A stretch of DNA of 64,000 nucleotides from Acrasis kona (taxonomy: Eukaryota > Heterolobosea > Eutetramitea > Acrasida > Acrasidae). Shown here piece after piece: positions 62,183 to 64,000 of the stretch. Location of the stretch: positions 1-64,000 of the forward strand of contig JAOPGA020000701.1 in assembly GCA_026419775.2 (NCBI GenBank), in the 5' to 3' direction. Every line of letters begins with the position of its first letter. Position 1 is the stretch's first letter. The position numbers were made by a program, and so were the translations under genes. Below the pieces are notes generated by a model. That model saw nothing but the letters and a program-made list of their open reading frames with translations. It had not been told where the DNA came from and made no database searches.

Positions 62183-62500
62183 TTACCGTGTCGACTCTAG
62201 CTGTCCTTGGAACACATTAAGTGTGTGATTGAACATGTTCTTAATGTCCTCAATGTCTTCTTCGTCGGCTTTGTCCATATTTCCTAGTAGATTCCTAATC
62301 TCTGATATGCTGGTCTCTAGATGTCTGTCCTGTAAATTTTCTGGTTTGGGGCTATAACGGCTTGATGGAGGAACATATCCAGGCGGTGGGACGAAGGCTT
62401 TACCGTGTATGTCTACTCCAGAGAAGGAGACATAGCTGTATAATACTAGTAGCAGGATGGAAACAAATACTGTTCTGACGGTTGTTGGTGCAGGTGCCAT
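62183..62500 (-). CDS. Small single-pass membrane or secreted protein
   Basis: 105 aa from ATG 62500. One hydrophobic helix near the N-terminus (TVFVSILLLVLYSYVSF) acts as signal peptide or anchor. A Pro/Tyr-rich segment (VPPPGYVPPSSRYSPK) and an acidic amphipathic helix (KADEEDIEDIKNMFNHTLNV) follow. No family recognised. Convergent with the EEP gene (33 bp between stops). Confidence 0.6.
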   Translation of the reverse strand: MAPAPTTVRTVFVSILLLVLYSYVSFSGVDIHGKAFVPPPGYVPPSSRYSPKPENLQDRHLETSISEIRNLLGNMDKADEEDIEDIKNMFNHTLNVFQGQLESTR

Positions 62501-62858
62501 TTCGTTGTTGTCGGTGTTTTTTTTTGTTAATTTCAATCAAAATAGAACAGGTACTTAAATATCAAAATACTGCTTATTACGGTTGTGATTTGAATGGTGA
62601 AATTTAAAAATTGCAATCGTTCATCTGGTGATGTGTTCATCTCTATATTACGTGTTACGCGTGAGTACTTTCCGTTAACCGTTAACTGCACTCAACGTCT
62701 TTATTTTCTGTACTAGAATACCACGCCAGTTTTGGATGTGTAGAATTAATCCAATTTTAGTAATTTACTGTAAGATTTCAATTGCGCATTTGTAAAAATG
62801 TCCGCAACAGATTCCAACAGAAAGAAGAGTAAGAAAGAACTTTTGAAGAGGCATTTTA
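62501..62858. other. Intergenic, nothing firm
   Basis: About 360 bp between two minus-strand genes. A 23-codon plus-strand ORF at 62799-62870 (MSATDSNRKKSKKE...) runs into the end of the G-alpha gene and is not supported as a gene. Confidence 0.4.
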
Positions 62859-63972
62859 TTATTTTTTAATGATTTCGTTCATAATATTCATAACACCCTT
62901 CTCGCTAGTTGCGTTGCAGGTGAAGAATCTAATATTCTTTTTGGTGCCAGTAGCTTTGTATGACCTTCTGTACAAAGACTTTAAATCTTCAACCAAGTCA
63001 TCAGCGTTAGACAGGTCCTGAATTACCTTCTCACTTATCTTCTTGTTTATCAAGTCACACTGGGTGAACACTACGAACAAATCTACATCTTTCAATTGCT
63101 TTTCCGTAATAATAGATGAGAATAAATTTAAAGAGTCCGTTCGCCTTTTCATTCCCTCCCTTTCTTCAGACCATCTGTTATTATCGGCTAGTCCAACAAA
63201 GTAAATCAGAAGGTCGGGACTTTCAATACTGGAAATAACGGAAGATATCTTCTTCCTTTCGGACATGGCACCTCCAATATCAAACATTCGAAGATAAGTA
63301 CCGCGATGCACGAATCGATGTTCAGCACTACCACATGTGCGGAAGCTTGTGCGCACAGTATTTTGGATTCTTTGGAATGGAGTTGGAACTTGGTTTGGAT
63401 CCAGCAACTCATACGTGCTAAAAAGATATTCGATTGCATGGTTGTGAGAAGAATTAAATTTTGAGGGATTGGACAACATTTCACTAATGAGAGGATCATT
63501 CCACAACTTAAACAGGTTGTCATGATTTTCGTGAGTATAAAATAATTTAACAGAACTGAAGAATGAATTATCTTTTGATATGATGGATAAAAGTTTTTCT
63601 GCGAACAATTGATTTTTCGGTTCGAATTCACGTCCTTGTTCTTTTGCGGCGAGGGATAAATCATACAGGGACCGAACAGCAACAGATCTCACGAGCTCTT
63701 CATCATTCGTTATGTCATAGTCCATACTTAGACTGTACTTTGCTGAACAAGTTTAAATAAACATTAATGTGAATGTTACCTGCTTTGACGAATGAGGTTT
63801 TTCCGGATCCAGATATTCCATACAACATTACTCTTTTTGTAGATTGTTCTTCGTAAATGTCCTGCTCATATAGAGATGCAATTTTTTCGCAACATTCTGC
63901 AATGTTCACCACGCCATCACCATTAATGTCCATGTTATCCAGCCTTTTTTCAATTTCAGATGTCTCATGTGT
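62859..63972 (-). CDS. EF-hand - G-alpha-like GTPase (5' end outside the window)
   Basis: Two exons are visible (63972-63780, 63742-62859) with a 37-nt intron. An acceptor at 63973 shows that more exons lie beyond the window. The N-terminal part holds an EF-hand (MDINGDGVVNIAECCEKI). The G-alpha GTPase core follows: LYGISGSGKTSFVKA (P-loop), NTVRTSFRTCGSAEHRF (switch I), MFDIGGAMSERKKI (switch II), VVFTQCD in place of NKxD, and TCNATSEKGV (TCAT motif). A helical domain of about 110 residues separates P-loop and switch I as in heterotrimeric G-alpha. The catalytic Arg of switch I is Ser and the catalytic Gln of switch II is Ala, so intrinsic GTP hydrolysis should be poor. Ca2+ sensing by the EF-hand is inferred. 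Confidence 0.85.
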
Positions 63973-64000
63973 CTATAATACATTAGTATGGTTGATAATG

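Noticed and set aside
62799-62870. 23-codon plus-strand ORF
   Set aside because: Runs into the 3' end of the opposite-strand G-alpha gene, with no continuation by splicing found.

Overview
This is a eukaryotic nuclear window from a single-celled protist with a compact genome. The genes use the standard code and sit close together on both strands. They are interrupted by very short GT-AG introns: I could place 32, all 34-44 nt long. The gene content is signalling-rich (RGS, RasGEF, DOCK-type, G-alpha, PKB/Akt, CDK, ArfGAP, CaMKII association domain, CHASE-PAS). There are also secreted polysaccharide-active enzymes and organelle membrane proteins. This fits a free-living phagotrophic amoeba. 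I lean to Heterolobosea (Naegleria/Acrasis-like), with an amoebozoan as the alternative; this is inference, because no rRNA or other clear marker is present.

Layout. 1-1991: 3' end of a Ty3/gypsy-like LTR retrotransposon (integrase, a ~49-bp tandem repeat, LTR), inserted into the 3' end of a small secreted-protein gene. 4.1-17.4 kb: ordinary genes: a membrane-anchored surface glycoside-hydrolase-like protein with three W-N-S-x-W repeats, a TMEM63/OSCA-type channel, a membrane-anchored GalE-like epimerase, Tim23, a two-domain GNAT acetyltransferase with a frameshift, a CHASE-PAS sensor and an RGS-START protein. 17.4-26.5 kb: a mobile-element island with tandem repeats, a dead piggyBac transposase, a zinc-finger gene, a Harbinger/DDE_Tnp_4 transposase, a large Crinkler-like (CRN) P-loop NTPase-nuclease gene, a second Harbinger remnant with a CRN gene fragment in it, an isolated LTR and a tRNA-Glu(UUC). 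26.6-37.3 kb: GH5 mannanase, ArfGAP-C2, a broken F-box-like gene, a LURP/tubby-like protein, an MFS transporter, an IFRD protein, a free-standing CaMKII association domain and a TMEM175-type K+ channel. 37.5-64 kb: a six-exon coiled-coil protein, a 2038-aa DOCK/DHR-1-RasGEF fusion, cyclophilin, an SDR, a multi-pass membrane protein, a secreted protein, PKB/Akt, a CDK, an LRR-SulP-STAS transporter, the mitochondrial processing peptidase alpha subunit, an EEP nuclease/phosphatase, and an EF-hand-G-alpha protein cut by the window edge.

The most interesting items are gene fusions that only appear once the tiny introns are removed: DOCK DHR-1 joined to a CDC25 RasGEF instead of DHR-2, LRR joined to an SLC26-type anion transporter, RGS joined to START, and an EF-hand joined to a G-alpha that lacks both catalytic residues. 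Next is the Crinkler-like NTPase-nuclease, which lies 56 bp from a transposase and has a possible ubiquitin-like domain at the C-terminus rather than the N-terminus. Several gene pairs are packed extremely tightly (overlapping stop codons; start codons about 30 bp apart). Exon models are my reading of splice signals and reading frame, with no transcript support.
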